Below are positions 7,887 to 16,519 of a DNA stretch of 64,000 nt, in pieces. Under the pieces are notes generated by a model, which was not told where the DNA came from, did no database searches, and saw only the letters and a program-made list of their open reading frames with translations. The DNA lies in assembly GCA_001563335.1 (NCBI GenBank), contig LRSL01000109.1, positions 60,546 through 124,545 of the forward strand. Reading direction: 5' to 3'. Position 1 is the first letter of the stretch. Each line of letters begins with the position of its first letter. The position numbers were made by a program, and so were the translations under genes. This DNA is from Candidatus Thorarchaeota archaeon SMTZ1-45 (GTDB lineage: Archaea; Asgardarchaeota; Thorarchaeia; Thorarchaeales; Thorarchaeaceae).

Positions 7887-8837
7887 TCAATGATCATGAT
7901 GATGCTCATGTCCCTCATTGGTAGACAATGATTCTATGAATGTGTCAGTTGGGTCATTCGATTCAGTTTTAGAATCAGGCAGATCGACATGAACTCTCTC
8001 TCTCATTCGTTTGATTTGGAGAGCTAGTAAATAGGATAGTGCAGCCAGAATACCTGCGATGGCACTTGGTGAAACATAGACCACAAATGATGTTGCTATA
8101 CCAACAAGTTCAGCTACTAGAGCTATTAGAAACACAGAGAGAATTACACCGCTAACCGATTTCACTAATTCATTAGAGGCTGCTGCAGGAGCAACCATTA
8201 TTGCATAGACTAGAATAGCACCCACAGCCTTCGTAGCAAGAGCTATAGCAAGAGCTGAAACTATGAGCATCAGGTAATGATAGGCACGTGCGTTCATTCC
8301 GTGTGCAACTGAACCCTCCATATCAACACTGACGTATACAAATTCCTTATTGAACATCAAAGTGATGAAACCTAGTAGAACGGATGTGCTTGCTAGCATA
8401 ATGACATCAATGTTATTGAGAAGAAGGATATCACCAATCAAGTAACCCCAAATCTGTGGAACTCTGTAAGGAGGGATATAGTACATCAAAAAGACTGCAA
8501 GGCTCATTGATAAAGCGAAGGAAACTCCCACTGCGACTTCCATTTTTTGTGTTATTCCTGATTCTCCAGCGTACCCTGTAAAGACTGCCACTAGTACACT
8601 AAACAATAAAGCTCCAAGTATTGGGTCAAACCAAGGAATAAGCCCGGAGTCCTGTAAGAAAATACCGAGAGCTGTCCCACCAAGTGCGGCGTGTGCTACA
8701 CCAGATGCCATGAAAGAGAGTCCACGAAAAACAAGAAATGTTCCACTTGCTGCTGCAACTATAGCAACCAAAACTGTTGCTATAATTGCTCTTTGGAGAA
8801 ATGGACTATCGATGATTAACTGGAGTATATCAATCAT
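7887..8837 (-). CDS. znuB: Metal ABC transporter permease (ZnuB/MntB type)
   Basis: This is the membrane subunit of a cluster A-I metal-uptake ABC transporter. About eight or nine hydrophobic helices are visible and the ABC-3 family segment FRGLSFMASGVAHAALGGTALG (here split over residues 38-60) is characteristic. The C-terminus ends in a short histidine cluster, EGHEHHHDH, a likely metal-binding tail. I chose the ATG at 8837, which overlaps the ATPase stop by eight bases; a GTG at 8858 would add seven residues. The metal could be zinc, manganese or, given the NikR-type regulator upstream, nickel. Confidence 0.9.
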   Translation of the reverse strand: MIDILQLIIDSPFLQRAIIATVLVAIVAAASGTFLVFRGLSFMASGVAHAALGGTALGIFLQDSGLIPWFDPILGALLFSVLVAVFTGYAGESGITQKMEVAVGVSFALSMSLAVFLMYYIPPYRVPQIWGYLIGDILLLNNIDVIMLASTSVLLGFITLMFNKEFVYVSVDMEGSVAHGMNARAYHYLMLIVSALAIALATKAVGAILVYAIMVAPAAASNELVKSVSGVILSVFLIALVAELVGIATSFVVYVSPSAIAGILAALSYLLALQIKRMRERVHVDLPDSKTESNDPTDTFIESLSTNEGHEHHHDH

Positions 8838-9633
8838 GACGATCAATTCCTGAGTCACGAGTCATGCAATACCGATGCCCCGCATACTCCACAATTCTTG
8901 CAGTAGGTCCATATACCCTTTTCATTAACTCTGGGTCCATCACACTGCAAGGCGCACCAGTTCCGATGACCGTATTCTTCAGTAGCAAGACATCTTGAAC
9001 TAGAGTATGAACAGGATTGAGGTCATGTGTGACCATTATTATGCTAACATCATTCTCTTTGTGATACCTACCAAGAGCTTCAACAATTTGATCTTGGCTC
9101 TCTGCATCTGTACCTGCTAGTGGTTCATCAAGCACAAGAATTGAGCCCTCACTAGCCAAAGCCCGAGCCACTAGGACTCTTTGCCTTTGACCCCCTGAGA
9201 GCTCTGGAAAAGGACGATCCCATAGATCAATCATATTAACCTGTTCCAGTGCATTTCTAGCAATTCTGATGTCATTTGATGAGGCAAATCGAGGAGGCAT
9301 CTTTTTGAGAAGTCTACCCATTAGAACTATATCTTTCACCTTCATTGGTACTGTGAGTTCTATTTGATCTCTCTGAGGTACGTACCTCACCATTTTCCTA
9401 ATTTTTCCAGATTCTTTTACGGAGTCGAGACCATTGACTTTGATACAGCCTCTGAATGGATGTATGAGTCCTAAAAAGGTCTTGAGCAAAGTAGACTTTC
9501 CAGACCCATTTGGCCCTATAATCGCCATGAAACTTGGAGATTTTATCTGAAAGGTAACATTATGCAGGGCGAGTTCGCCATTGGGATAACGAACAGCTAA
9601 ATTTTGTGCTAGTAATAATGGTTCAGTGGTCAT
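8830..9633 (-). CDS. znuC: Metal ABC transporter ATPase (ZnuC type)
   Basis: This is the ATP-binding subunit partnering the downstream permease. Walker A GPNGSGKST (about 39-47), the Q-loop in VRYVPQRDQ, the signature LSGGQRQRV, Walker B ILVLDEPLAG and the switch histidine in MVTHDL are all intact. The ATG at 9633 overlaps the last base of the upstream regulator stop (TGATG) and GGAGG lies nine bases before it; a TTG one codon upstream is less likely. The order regulator, ATPase, permease suggests one operon, divergent from the binding-protein gene. Confidence 0.93.
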   Translation of the reverse strand: MTTEPLLLAQNLAVRYPNGELALHNVTFQIKSPSFMAIIGPNGSGKSTLLKTFLGLIHPFRGCIKVNGLDSVKESGKIRKMVRYVPQRDQIELTVPMKVKDIVLMGRLLKKMPPRFASSNDIRIARNALEQVNMIDLWDRPFPELSGGQRQRVLVARALASEGSILVLDEPLAGTDAESQDQIVEALGRYHKENDVSIIMVTHDLNPVHTLVQDVLLLKNTVIGTGAPCSVMDPELMKRVYGPTARIVEYAGHRYCMTRDSGIDRHD

Positions 9634-10037
9634 CAAGGTTTTCCTCCGATTAAACTGACTTCGACTTTCAGGACTTTCTTCTGTGCACGAAGTTTCTTGA
9701 GAAAGTCACGTACAATATTGGCCTTAGCAGTCACAATCATTACTTCAATACAACTACCATCACTCGTGTGGGAGTGGACGGTTGCTGAAATAGTGTCTTT
9801 AAACTCATGCTGAACTGCACTTATGTTGTGACCTTGCCCTTTCTTATAATAGAGTGCTGTGACTACAACAGTTATGACTCCCTTCGCTCTCTCAATTTTT
9901 TGATGCTCTGACATTAGGGCTCTAACAGCATGACGGACCACATCAGAACGGTTTGAGAATTCCCCCTCTTTAAGGAGAAACTCTAGTTCCTCAAGATCAG
10001 ACTCCGTCATGGAAATAGCAACAGGTTTGAATGACAT
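9633..10037 (-). CDS. nikR: NikR-type nickel-responsive regulator
   Basis: This 134-residue protein combines an N-terminal ribbon-helix-helix (KPVAISMTESDLEELEFLLKE, about 4-24, then SNRSDVVRHAVRALM) with a NikR C-terminal ACT-like domain. Counted from the ATG at 10037, the nickel ligands fall at H77, H88, H90 and C96, with the same spacing (H-x10-H-x-H-x5-C) as the four ligands of E. coli NikR. It is the first gene of the metal-importer operon and divergent from the binding-protein gene, so it probably represses both. A GTG at 10046 is an alternative start. Confidence 0.88.
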   Translation of the reverse strand: MSFKPVAISMTESDLEELEFLLKEGEFSNRSDVVRHAVRALMSEHQKIERAKGVITVVVTALYYKKGQGHNISAVQHEFKDTISATVHSHTSDGSCIEVMIVTAKANIVRDFLKKLRAQKKVLKVEVSLIGGKP

Positions 10038-10125
10038 TTTCAACACTCGAAACAGGTCATTTGTTAGTAACTATTTCAAAATTATTATTAAGGATTTGGC
10101 TAGATGATTTGCAGGAGAGAATGTT
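10038..10125. promoter_or_regulatory. Divergent control region between nikR and the metal-binding protein gene
   Basis: This 88-base gap must hold promoters for both directions. An AT-rich run at 10077-10092 (ATTATTATTAAGG) can serve as TATA for either strand. The short dyad GTTA-G-TAAC at 10063-10071 and AACA...TGTT at 10051-10065 are candidate operator pieces for the NikR-type regulator. The classical bacterial NikR operator is not present. AGGAG at 10113-10117 is the ribosome binding site for the plus-strand gene. Confidence 0.4.
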
Positions 10126-11196
10126 GTGATGCATAAGAAAATGTCCCTAATACCACTGATTTTAATTCTGCTACCTCTTGTCATGAGTGGAGTTACATCA
10201 GATGTGCAGGCACAAGACTCTCCTATGACTAGCATAGCTGTTTCGGTATCGTCTCTTGCTGGGATTGTTCAAGAAATTGGAGGTTCACGGGTTACTACGG
10301 CAGTCTTGTTAGAACAAGGGACCGATCCACATGCGTTCGCAGTGACTCCGGGTATCCTCGCTATCGCCAATGAAGCGGATTTATTGGTCTTCACTGGGCA
10401 CTTCCATTGGGAGGAGGAATTGGCTAATCTGACCTCAACACCATTCATCACATTTCACGATGATGATGGGGCATGGGAGAATTACGAGGATTATGGTGCT
10501 GAATTACTACCAATGCCAGGAGGTGATGTAGAAGAGCTAGATGGTGAGCATGAACATGAGGGGAACCCCCACGGTTTTTGGTTATTACCTAGGAACGCTT
10601 TGGCCATTGCTAATGCGACTCGTTTCGCACTGACTACTCTTAACAGTACAATGTCCAATGAATGGGATTCTAACTTTGCGATGTTTTTAGATTCCATTCA
10701 TGAACTAGAGGAAACAATTGAAGCTCTTGATGAGATTCATCATTTTTCAGATTTGCATGCTGTCTTGGTGGCCCCTGCAGAAGCCTATGTTGCAGAAACG
10801 TTTGGAATTAAGAGTGACGCAGTACTTCAAATTGAAGATATCACAATCTCTGGAGCAAAGCTATTGGAAGTTCAGGAGGCGATACAAAATGGGAGTATTA
10901 GCCTTATCATTGGTTCAGATGTGGCTCAGTTCCAGACTGGCGGAGAGTTTGCATATCAGTTGCAGGCAGATTACGGGGGCACTCTAATTTGGTGGAAGAC
11001 GATCTTCTTTGCAGGAGCAGATTACTTTTCGATGATGAGCTATAACCTTGGAGCCCTAGTATCTGGTCTAGAAGGAAGGTCAGGAAACAGCACAGATAAC
11101 ACAGTCAACATAGGCCTTATCGCACTATCAGGAGTTCTGGGGGTTCTTGTAGTAATTGAGTCAGTGCTTTTGATAATGCGTGCTCGAGCCGAGTAA
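10126..11196 (+). CDS. znuA: Metal-binding lipoprotein-like/anchored substrate-binding protein (ZnuA type)
   Basis: This is the extracellular metal-binding protein of the importer. A signal peptide (about 1-29, ending VQAQ) precedes a ZnuA-like fold with likely ligands H69 (GTDPHAF), GHFHWEE (about 91-97) and a His/Glu-rich loop (EHEHEGNPHGFW, about 141-152). A hydrophobic segment at about 328-350 followed by RARAE anchors the C-terminus in the membrane, as often in archaea. GTG at 10126 sits eight bases after AGGAG; the ATG at 10129 is the alternative. It is transcribed away from the regulator, ATPase and permease genes that complete the system. Confidence 0.9.
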   Translation: MMHKKMSLIPLILILLPLVMSGVTSDVQAQDSPMTSIAVSVSSLAGIVQEIGGSRVTTAVLLEQGTDPHAFAVTPGILAIANEADLLVFTGHFHWEEELANLTSTPFITFHDDDGAWENYEDYGAELLPMPGGDVEELDGEHEHEGNPHGFWLLPRNALAIANATRFALTTLNSTMSNEWDSNFAMFLDSIHELEETIEALDEIHHFSDLHAVLVAPAEAYVAETFGIKSDAVLQIEDITISGAKLLEVQEAIQNGSISLIIGSDVAQFQTGGEFAYQLQADYGGTLIWWKTIFFAGADYFSMMSYNLGALVSGLEGRSGNSTDNTVNIGLIALSGVLGVLVVIESVLLIMRARAE

Positions 11197-11206
11197 GAAT
11201 AATGAA

Positions 11207-11536
11207 TTATTGAACTTTCGTTCCAAGTCTCATGTTATACACGACGAATTCCAGCTCAGTGAGCTCATCTTGGAGTTTCTGATACTTAGCATTAAACTCA
11301 TCCACACCAATAATCCCAGCCTTTTTGTCAGTAACAAGTTGCTTCAAGGCTATCTGCCGATCGTGAATCTTTTTTTTCAGCTTCTCCCATTCCTCTTTGT
11401 TTGAGGTTACAGAACTCCCCCAGCTCCTACTTGCCTCTGCATCTTGGTCAAGCTTCTGGACAATTTCATCGAGCGATTTCTTGATGGTTTCGGGATTATC
11501 AGATTTTTCAGAATCACGCTTTCTCAAAGCTATCAC
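11207..11536 (-). CDS. Coiled-coil hypothetical protein
   Basis: I do not recognise this 109-residue protein. It is hydrophilic and helix-rich: Lys/Glu-rich heptads cover about residues 15-65 and 75-103, consistent with a coiled coil, and there are no membrane segments or cysteines. Its stop lies ten bases from the convergent stop of the metal-binding protein gene. A cytosolic scaffolding or binding role is possible but not supported by any motif. Confidence 0.65.
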   Translation of the reverse strand: MIALRKRDSEKSDNPETIKKSLDEIVQKLDQDAEASRSWGSSVTSNKEEWEKLKKKIHDRQIALKQLVTDKKAGIIGVDEFNAKYQKLQDELTELEFVVYNMRLGTKVQ

Positions 11537-11593
11537 TACTTGAGGTTAATAGAAGTATAAACGATATATGCCTTCAGATTGCACAATAAACCA

Positions 11594-12532
11594 TTATCCA
11601 ATAATGAGTGGAAGAAGCGGTATAAGTGGTAATAAAAGAAGCGTACCAACTGTAACGGTAGTTGAGGCAGTTTCAACATCTAGATTGAACCCTGAAGCGT
11701 AGACAACGGTCAATACAGCAGGAGGCATAAGAGATTCCAAAATAAGCACTTGAATAGGTATTTGCGAAAGGGTTGAGATCAAGATAATTGGAAAGATGAT
11801 TAAGGGTACTATTAACTGACGTACCACAACAGCATTTAGGGCTGTACGAATATCCCATAGAGAGAACCGAACACCCACTCCTAGACCAACTGACACCAGT
11901 GCAAGATATGTGGTGAGAGGAGAATTATAGGAGAGTATCAGAGCAAGATCATTTGGGAGCTCTATGTTAAGTCCCATGAGAACTAGGGTCACGATTATGG
12001 CCAAAAAGGGGGGAAAAGTAGCAGCATCTTTCGCGACCTTCTTCCAACCTGCTTCTTTTCCTCCGAAAGTCGCTCCCATAGCAGAACCAAGGGTGACAAA
12101 GAGGATCATCTGAGTGAGTGAGAACATAATCACAAAAGGTACAGCAGATGGGCCTATGAAAATAAGTGCAAGAGGAAGAGGTATGAAAAGCGCGTTATTA
12201 AAAGTGGAACAGATGAAGAGGGCGCCTTTGGTCTGGTTATTAATGTCTAGCCTTCGAAGTCTAAGATAGAGTATCACAGGTCCGAGAAGGTGAATAGCAA
12301 CTACGAGTACTAGAAAGATTGGTATTTCTAATAATGAAGGTGAAGCTGATGTAAGAAAGGTATAGAAAACAAGAATTGGTAGTAGAGCCTTGATGAGCAA
12401 TGAATTAAGATGCTTATTGAGAATTTTTCCTTTTCTAGACATTCGTGAAATTAGATAGCCAAACAGAATGAAACCATAGAAGAGTAAGATTTGAGTGAAA
12501 AGGACGCTGATTGATTGGATTGCGTTCACCAC
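11594..12532 (-). CDS. AEC-family (auxin efflux carrier-like) transporter
   Basis: This 312-residue membrane protein belongs by pattern to the AEC/Mem_trans family of secondary carriers, which export or exchange organic anions such as malate. About ten hydrophobic helices can be counted. The family-type pieces FILFGYLISR (helix 1), ICSTFNNALFIPLPLALIF (middle) and a C-terminal MPPAVLTVVYASGFNLD are present. The start is GTG at 12532. It is downstream of the aldehyde-oxidoreductase operon on the same strand, 48 bases after its stop, so it may export an acid product of that operon; this is inference. Confidence 0.8.
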   Translation of the reverse strand: MVNAIQSISVLFTQILLFYGFILFGYLISRMSRKGKILNKHLNSLLIKALLPILVFYTFLTSASPSLLEIPIFLVLVVAIHLLGPVILYLRLRRLDINNQTKGALFICSTFNNALFIPLPLALIFIGPSAVPFVIMFSLTQMILFVTLGSAMGATFGGKEAGWKKVAKDAATFPPFLAIIVTLVLMGLNIELPNDLALILSYNSPLTTYLALVSVGLGVGVRFSLWDIRTALNAVVVRQLIVPLIIFPIILISTLSQIPIQVLILESLMPPAVLTVVYASGFNLDVETASTTVTVGTLLLLPLIPLLPLIIG

Positions 12533-12579
12533 CAGCTTCTGTGCCTCAAGACCTACGGAATAAGCTGCCGGATTGTGTA

Positions 12580-14361
12580 TTATAGATCAGATAATCCCAG
12601 TTCCTCAAGCGCTGTATCAGAGGGATTACCTGATTTTCTATCCCATTTTCTATAATTATAATATTCCTCCAGTTGAGCATCAACATCAGGGACAAAATCA
12701 TCTGTGACACTCTCAGCATGAGGTGTCAATAGTGGTTTGGGAAGTTTCTCATCGTCTGTTTTAAGACCAGATTTTAGATTGAAGAGTCGTTTCATCGTGA
12801 CTGCTCGTGCGCCAATTTTCAGAATGTCATCAAGTTGGTATGAGGTTCCAATTGCGAGATTCAGTAGTTCGATTATTGTTTGAGGCGGAACAATCGCAAA
12901 ATGGCACATGATGACGGAGTCAAAGAATGCTCTGAAGTCTTGAGCTCTGGCTGCTGTTATGCCTTTATTATCGTTTTCTAGCCTATCGCCAGAATTAATA
13001 CCCAGTTGTCGAAATTCTTGACCCATATCAACAGAATACATGTCTCCTTCCATGTGTGATGCTCCTCTGGAGGCAACTGTGTAGATAGTTGCCATTCCTG
13101 AGAATGCTCGAGGGTCATGGTTTGGTATCTCCATTCCTCTTACATGAAGTACAATATCCTCTGCCGAGTGTTTTTTGGCAACTGAAACCGATCCCTCAGC
13201 CAAAATATCACCAATGCCCTTCCTTGTTCCGATAGAATGGATTGTATTAATGACGCCATCGGCGTCATCCCATGTGAAACCATAGTTCGCTTTTCCAACA
13301 TCACATAGATGAGTTGTGAATGCAATAGTACTTCCACAACTGATTGTGTCCATTCCATATTGATTACAGAGATTGTTCATTAGTGCGATCTTCTTCAGGT
13401 CTGATATCAATAGGTTTGAACCAAATGAAGCAACTGTCTGAAACTCAGGACCACCTATATTTTCCAATCCATACTCTGGCACAGTTACCCTTCTTCCGCA
13501 TCCTATCGGACAAGAGTAACAAGCAATTCGACCGGTGAGAATTTCCTCCATCGATTTAGCATTGATAAGATCTGCATCATCAAATTCAATCTCTTGGAAG
13601 TACTTGATTGGCATGTCATTGAACATCATCCCAATATCCACGTACATGACTGTTCCTTGATCACTGAGCATTGACATGGCTTCACCAAGTGTCTTTCTGG
13701 ATGACTGCGCAAGTTCTTGAAACTCATCGGGAGTGTGAAGGGGGACCTTGGACTTTCCGCCAACTGCTATGGCCTTTAGTTTCTTTGATCCCATAACTGC
13801 ACCAAGACCGCATCGTGCAGATACTCGCTCGTTAGTCACAATACTCGCAAACTTGACAAGGTTTTCACCTGCAGGTCCAATGCAGCAGACTTGAACCCGT
13901 CCAAGATCGTCCTTCAGGGATTTCTGTGTTGGCCCCGTCATCTCGCCCCACAAATCTACTGCAGATAGTAACGAAACCTTTCCCTCATCGATGTGCAATG
14001 TCACTGGATTCTCCGCTCGGCCTTTGATTAGAACACCATCGAACCCAGAGAACTTTAGAAATGCACCAAAATGTCCCCCAACATGTGATTCCCCCCAGAG
14101 GTTTGTTAGTGGTGATTTTCCACACACTACATGACGACCTGTAGATGGAGCAAGTGTTCCAGTCAATGGGCCAGTCATGAAAAGGAGTATGTTGTCTGGA
14201 CTGAGAGGGTCGACACTTAGCTCAAGCTGGCTGTAAAGAAGTCGCGCTGCATATCCACTCCCACCAAGGAACTGCGTCGATATAGAGGAGTCAATCTCGA
14301 GGGTACTTGTTTCCTCTTTTGACAAGTCGGCAACTAGGATTTGACCCATGTACCCATTCAT
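12580..14361 (-). CDS. aor: Tungsten-dependent aldehyde:ferredoxin oxidoreductase
   Basis: This 593-residue enzyme oxidises aldehydes to carboxylic acids and reduces ferredoxin, using a tungstopterin and one 4Fe-4S cluster. Cluster ligands are visible as C281, C284, C288 (CYSCPIGC) and C486 (SVIMCHF). The pterin-binding motifs GPLTGTLAPSTGR (64-76) and MDTISCGSTIAF (337-348) are intact and the length is normal for the family. ATG at 14361 follows GAGG by eight bases. It is the last enzyme of an operon with a 2-hydroxyacid dehydrogenase, sugar kinase and aldolase, so its substrate is probably the aldehyde released by the aldolase. No dedicated pterin synthesis gene is nearby. Confidence 0.93.
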   Translation of the reverse strand: MNGYMGQILVADLSKEETSTLEIDSSISTQFLGGSGYAARLLYSQLELSVDPLSPDNILLFMTGPLTGTLAPSTGRHVVCGKSPLTNLWGESHVGGHFGAFLKFSGFDGVLIKGRAENPVTLHIDEGKVSLLSAVDLWGEMTGPTQKSLKDDLGRVQVCCIGPAGENLVKFASIVTNERVSARCGLGAVMGSKKLKAIAVGGKSKVPLHTPDEFQELAQSSRKTLGEAMSMLSDQGTVMYVDIGMMFNDMPIKYFQEIEFDDADLINAKSMEEILTGRIACYSCPIGCGRRVTVPEYGLENIGGPEFQTVASFGSNLLISDLKKIALMNNLCNQYGMDTISCGSTIAFTTHLCDVGKANYGFTWDDADGVINTIHSIGTRKGIGDILAEGSVSVAKKHSAEDIVLHVRGMEIPNHDPRAFSGMATIYTVASRGASHMEGDMYSVDMGQEFRQLGINSGDRLENDNKGITAARAQDFRAFFDSVIMCHFAIVPPQTIIELLNLAIGTSYQLDDILKIGARAVTMKRLFNLKSGLKTDDEKLPKPLLTPHAESVTDDFVPDVDAQLEEYYNYRKWDRKSGNPSDTALEELGLSDL

Positions 14362-14371
14362 CTTAATACCC

Positions 14372-15016
14372 TCAGAATTCTCGCATCATCTCCCAGATGT
14401 CTTGTTCATCCTCGACAACATCTTCAGGAAGTTCTATTGGTTTACCCACTTGTTTTGCAGTCATGTAAATCTTGCAGGTACGCTCCAATAGAATGGAGAG
14501 AAAGAGAGCATCCTTCAGGGTCTTTGCACAGCATACTGCGCCATGATTTGCTATCAGTGCTGCACTTCTTTCATCCATGACTTCGACGACATTTATCCCC
14601 AGTTGTTTTGTGCCAGGCATTGCATACTTGCTGACTCGTATCCCTGCACCCAATTTAGGAACTAACTCATCAAGTATTGGTGGTAGAGGTTCATGTAGAA
14701 TAGCCATAGCTGATGCGTAGAGACTATGTGTATGGACTATAGCGAGAACGTCACGTCGATTCTTGTAGATTTCAAGATGCATTGGTTTTTCGATACTAGG
14801 ATTTCTTGTTCCTTCTACCTCGTTCCCATCCATGTCAATGACTACAACATCATCGATGGTCATTTCTGTATAATGGACAGAACTTGGGGAGATGACAACG
14901 TGGTCTCCAACTCTGAGGCTTGCATTTCCAGATGAGCCGATGACCAAGTCGTGCTTGATCATCTCCAGACATATATTAAGTAATTCCTTCTTCTCCTTCT
15001 CATACACATCATTCAC
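14372..15016 (-). CDS. fucA: Class II aldolase/adducin family (L-fuculose-phosphate aldolase-like)
   Basis: This 214-residue protein is a zinc-dependent class II aldolase of the FucA/AraD family, which cleaves ketose-1-phosphates to dihydroxyacetone phosphate and an aldehyde. Seen are GSSGNASLRVGD (28-39), ISPSS, the catalytic Glu in EKPMHLEIY, the zinc ligands HTHS and a third His in ANHGAV. The GTG start at 15016 overlaps the kinase stop. With the kinase upstream and the aldehyde oxidoreductase downstream it forms a phosphorylate-cleave-oxidise route. The exact sugar cannot be read from the sequence. Confidence 0.88.
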   Translation of the reverse strand: MNDVYEKEKKELLNICLEMIKHDLVIGSSGNASLRVGDHVVISPSSVHYTEMTIDDVVVIDMDGNEVEGTRNPSIEKPMHLEIYKNRRDVLAIVHTHSLYASAMAILHEPLPPILDELVPKLGAGIRVSKYAMPGTKQLGINVVEVMDERSAALIANHGAVCCAKTLKDALFLSILLERTCKIYMTAKQVGKPIELPEDVVEDEQDIWEMMREF

Positions 15017-16508
15017 CTTCGCATCTTACTTCATTCCATCTTGAATAATATCGATTATACAGCTCTGCACGGTTATCAGGTTGATAAGTGGATTTCCACC
15101 GAATCATATTCTTTGTAGCTTCATCAATTGACTGATAATAACCTGCTCCTATGGTTGCGCATATTGCTGCACCCAAGAGGCTTCCCTCAGATTGAAGGGG
15201 TGTATCAACTGGTCTATTCAACACATTAGCTAAGAGTTGTGTCCATGTTGCAGACTGAGTCATTCCTCCAATTGTCTTCACGCCAGTTGATATACTGTAT
15301 TGCTCAAGCTGCTCAATATTCCCTCTGATAGCAAACGCCACGTTCTCAAGAACAGCATGAATCATTCTAGCAGAGTTCAGGGGGGTAACCTGAGGGAGAG
15401 CAGGTTGAGGAAAGACCATACGTGCTTGCTTCACATCTGTTATTTGCTGACAGTCCATTATGCTTGGACCAAGAGTGACAAAGGTTTCCTCACTTCCAGG
15501 GGGAATTCCGCTTGCCAACTCATCAAGACTTTCAAAAGTTCTCTGTCTACATTTCACTGGGTCCTCAGATCGCTCACAAAGAAGCCTCACAGCCCACTCT
15601 AGGACCGCCCCAGTCAAAGTAGCATTACTTTCGAGAACCCATTGACCTTCTTTCATATGAGTCCCTGTCCAGATTTTCTGGTCTGGAACACAGAGATGAT
15701 TATCGAGTATCATCATCACAGGAGTTGTACTTCCTGCTATGACAGCAATTTCACCAACCTTAGAATCACTTGCCAGAAGAGCACAATGTGTATCAGCACC
15801 AGCTTGAACAACTGGAAGACCCTTTGGTAGACCACATTCTTTCTCAGCAGCAGAAGTCACCTCTCCGACCACTTCACCAGATTTTCGAATATCCGGCAAA
15901 ATGTCTAAATCTATGTTAAGAGCTGAAGCAACTTCTTCACTCCATTCGTTGGTCCGGACATCAAGAAAACCAGTCGCGCTTGCTGATGATGTGTCTGTGG
16001 AGTATACTCCTGAGAGTCTAAATGTTATCCAATCACAGATTGGAAGAAGATGCTTTACTTTTTCATAAAGCTCAGGTTTTTCTTCCTCGAACCAACTGAG
16101 TCGAGATGGCGCAAACATCATCGGGGGCCAGCAACCAGTGATCTCATGATAAGTTTCTCCAAGTGATTCATCGATGAGATATTGAGTCATTGCCCCACGA
16201 GCATCAATGTTCGGACCACCATGCAACTCGATCCCATTTGAGGCAAGTAGGACAAGACCATGTCGTTGACTGGTTGTTGCGACTGCTTTCAAATCCGAGG
16301 GCTTAATCCCAGAGTGTTTAATCGCGCCTTTGATAACTGAACAGACAAGTTTCCAGAACTCTGAAGGGTTGAACTCCTTTGCGATTTCTAGGTCAGGAGG
16401 TGTGACATAATCCCAGGATGTTCTTGATATGCCTGGACTTTCACCTTTAGGGTCAACAATCATGCATCTTACGCCTGTAGTACCTGCGTCAATCGCGGCT
16501 ACAACCAT
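15009..16508 (-). CDS. FGGY-family carbohydrate kinase
   Basis: This 499-residue protein is an FGGY sugar kinase of the group containing xylulokinase, fuculokinase and autoinducer-2 kinase. It has the N-terminal phosphate-binding loop AIDAGTTGVRCMI (5-17), the central QAGADTHCALLASD in which D239 is the likely catalytic base, and the C-terminal adenosine-binding TIGGMTQSATWTQLLANVL. The length is typical. The start ATG at 16508 follows AGGGG, and the stop overlaps the aldolase start. It probably phosphorylates the ketose that the aldolase then cleaves; substrate is unknown. Confidence 0.9.
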   Translation of the reverse strand: MVVAAIDAGTTGVRCMIVDPKGESPGISRTSWDYVTPPDLEIAKEFNPSEFWKLVCSVIKGAIKHSGIKPSDLKAVATTSQRHGLVLLASNGIELHGGPNIDARGAMTQYLIDESLGETYHEITGCWPPMMFAPSRLSWFEEEKPELYEKVKHLLPICDWITFRLSGVYSTDTSSASATGFLDVRTNEWSEEVASALNIDLDILPDIRKSGEVVGEVTSAAEKECGLPKGLPVVQAGADTHCALLASDSKVGEIAVIAGSTTPVMMILDNHLCVPDQKIWTGTHMKEGQWVLESNATLTGAVLEWAVRLLCERSEDPVKCRQRTFESLDELASGIPPGSEETFVTLGPSIMDCQQITDVKQARMVFPQPALPQVTPLNSARMIHAVLENVAFAIRGNIEQLEQYSISTGVKTIGGMTQSATWTQLLANVLNRPVDTPLQSEGSLLGAAICATIGAGYYQSIDEATKNMIRWKSTYQPDNRAELYNRYYSRWNEVRCEGE

Positions 16509-16519
16509 TATTCATTCCC

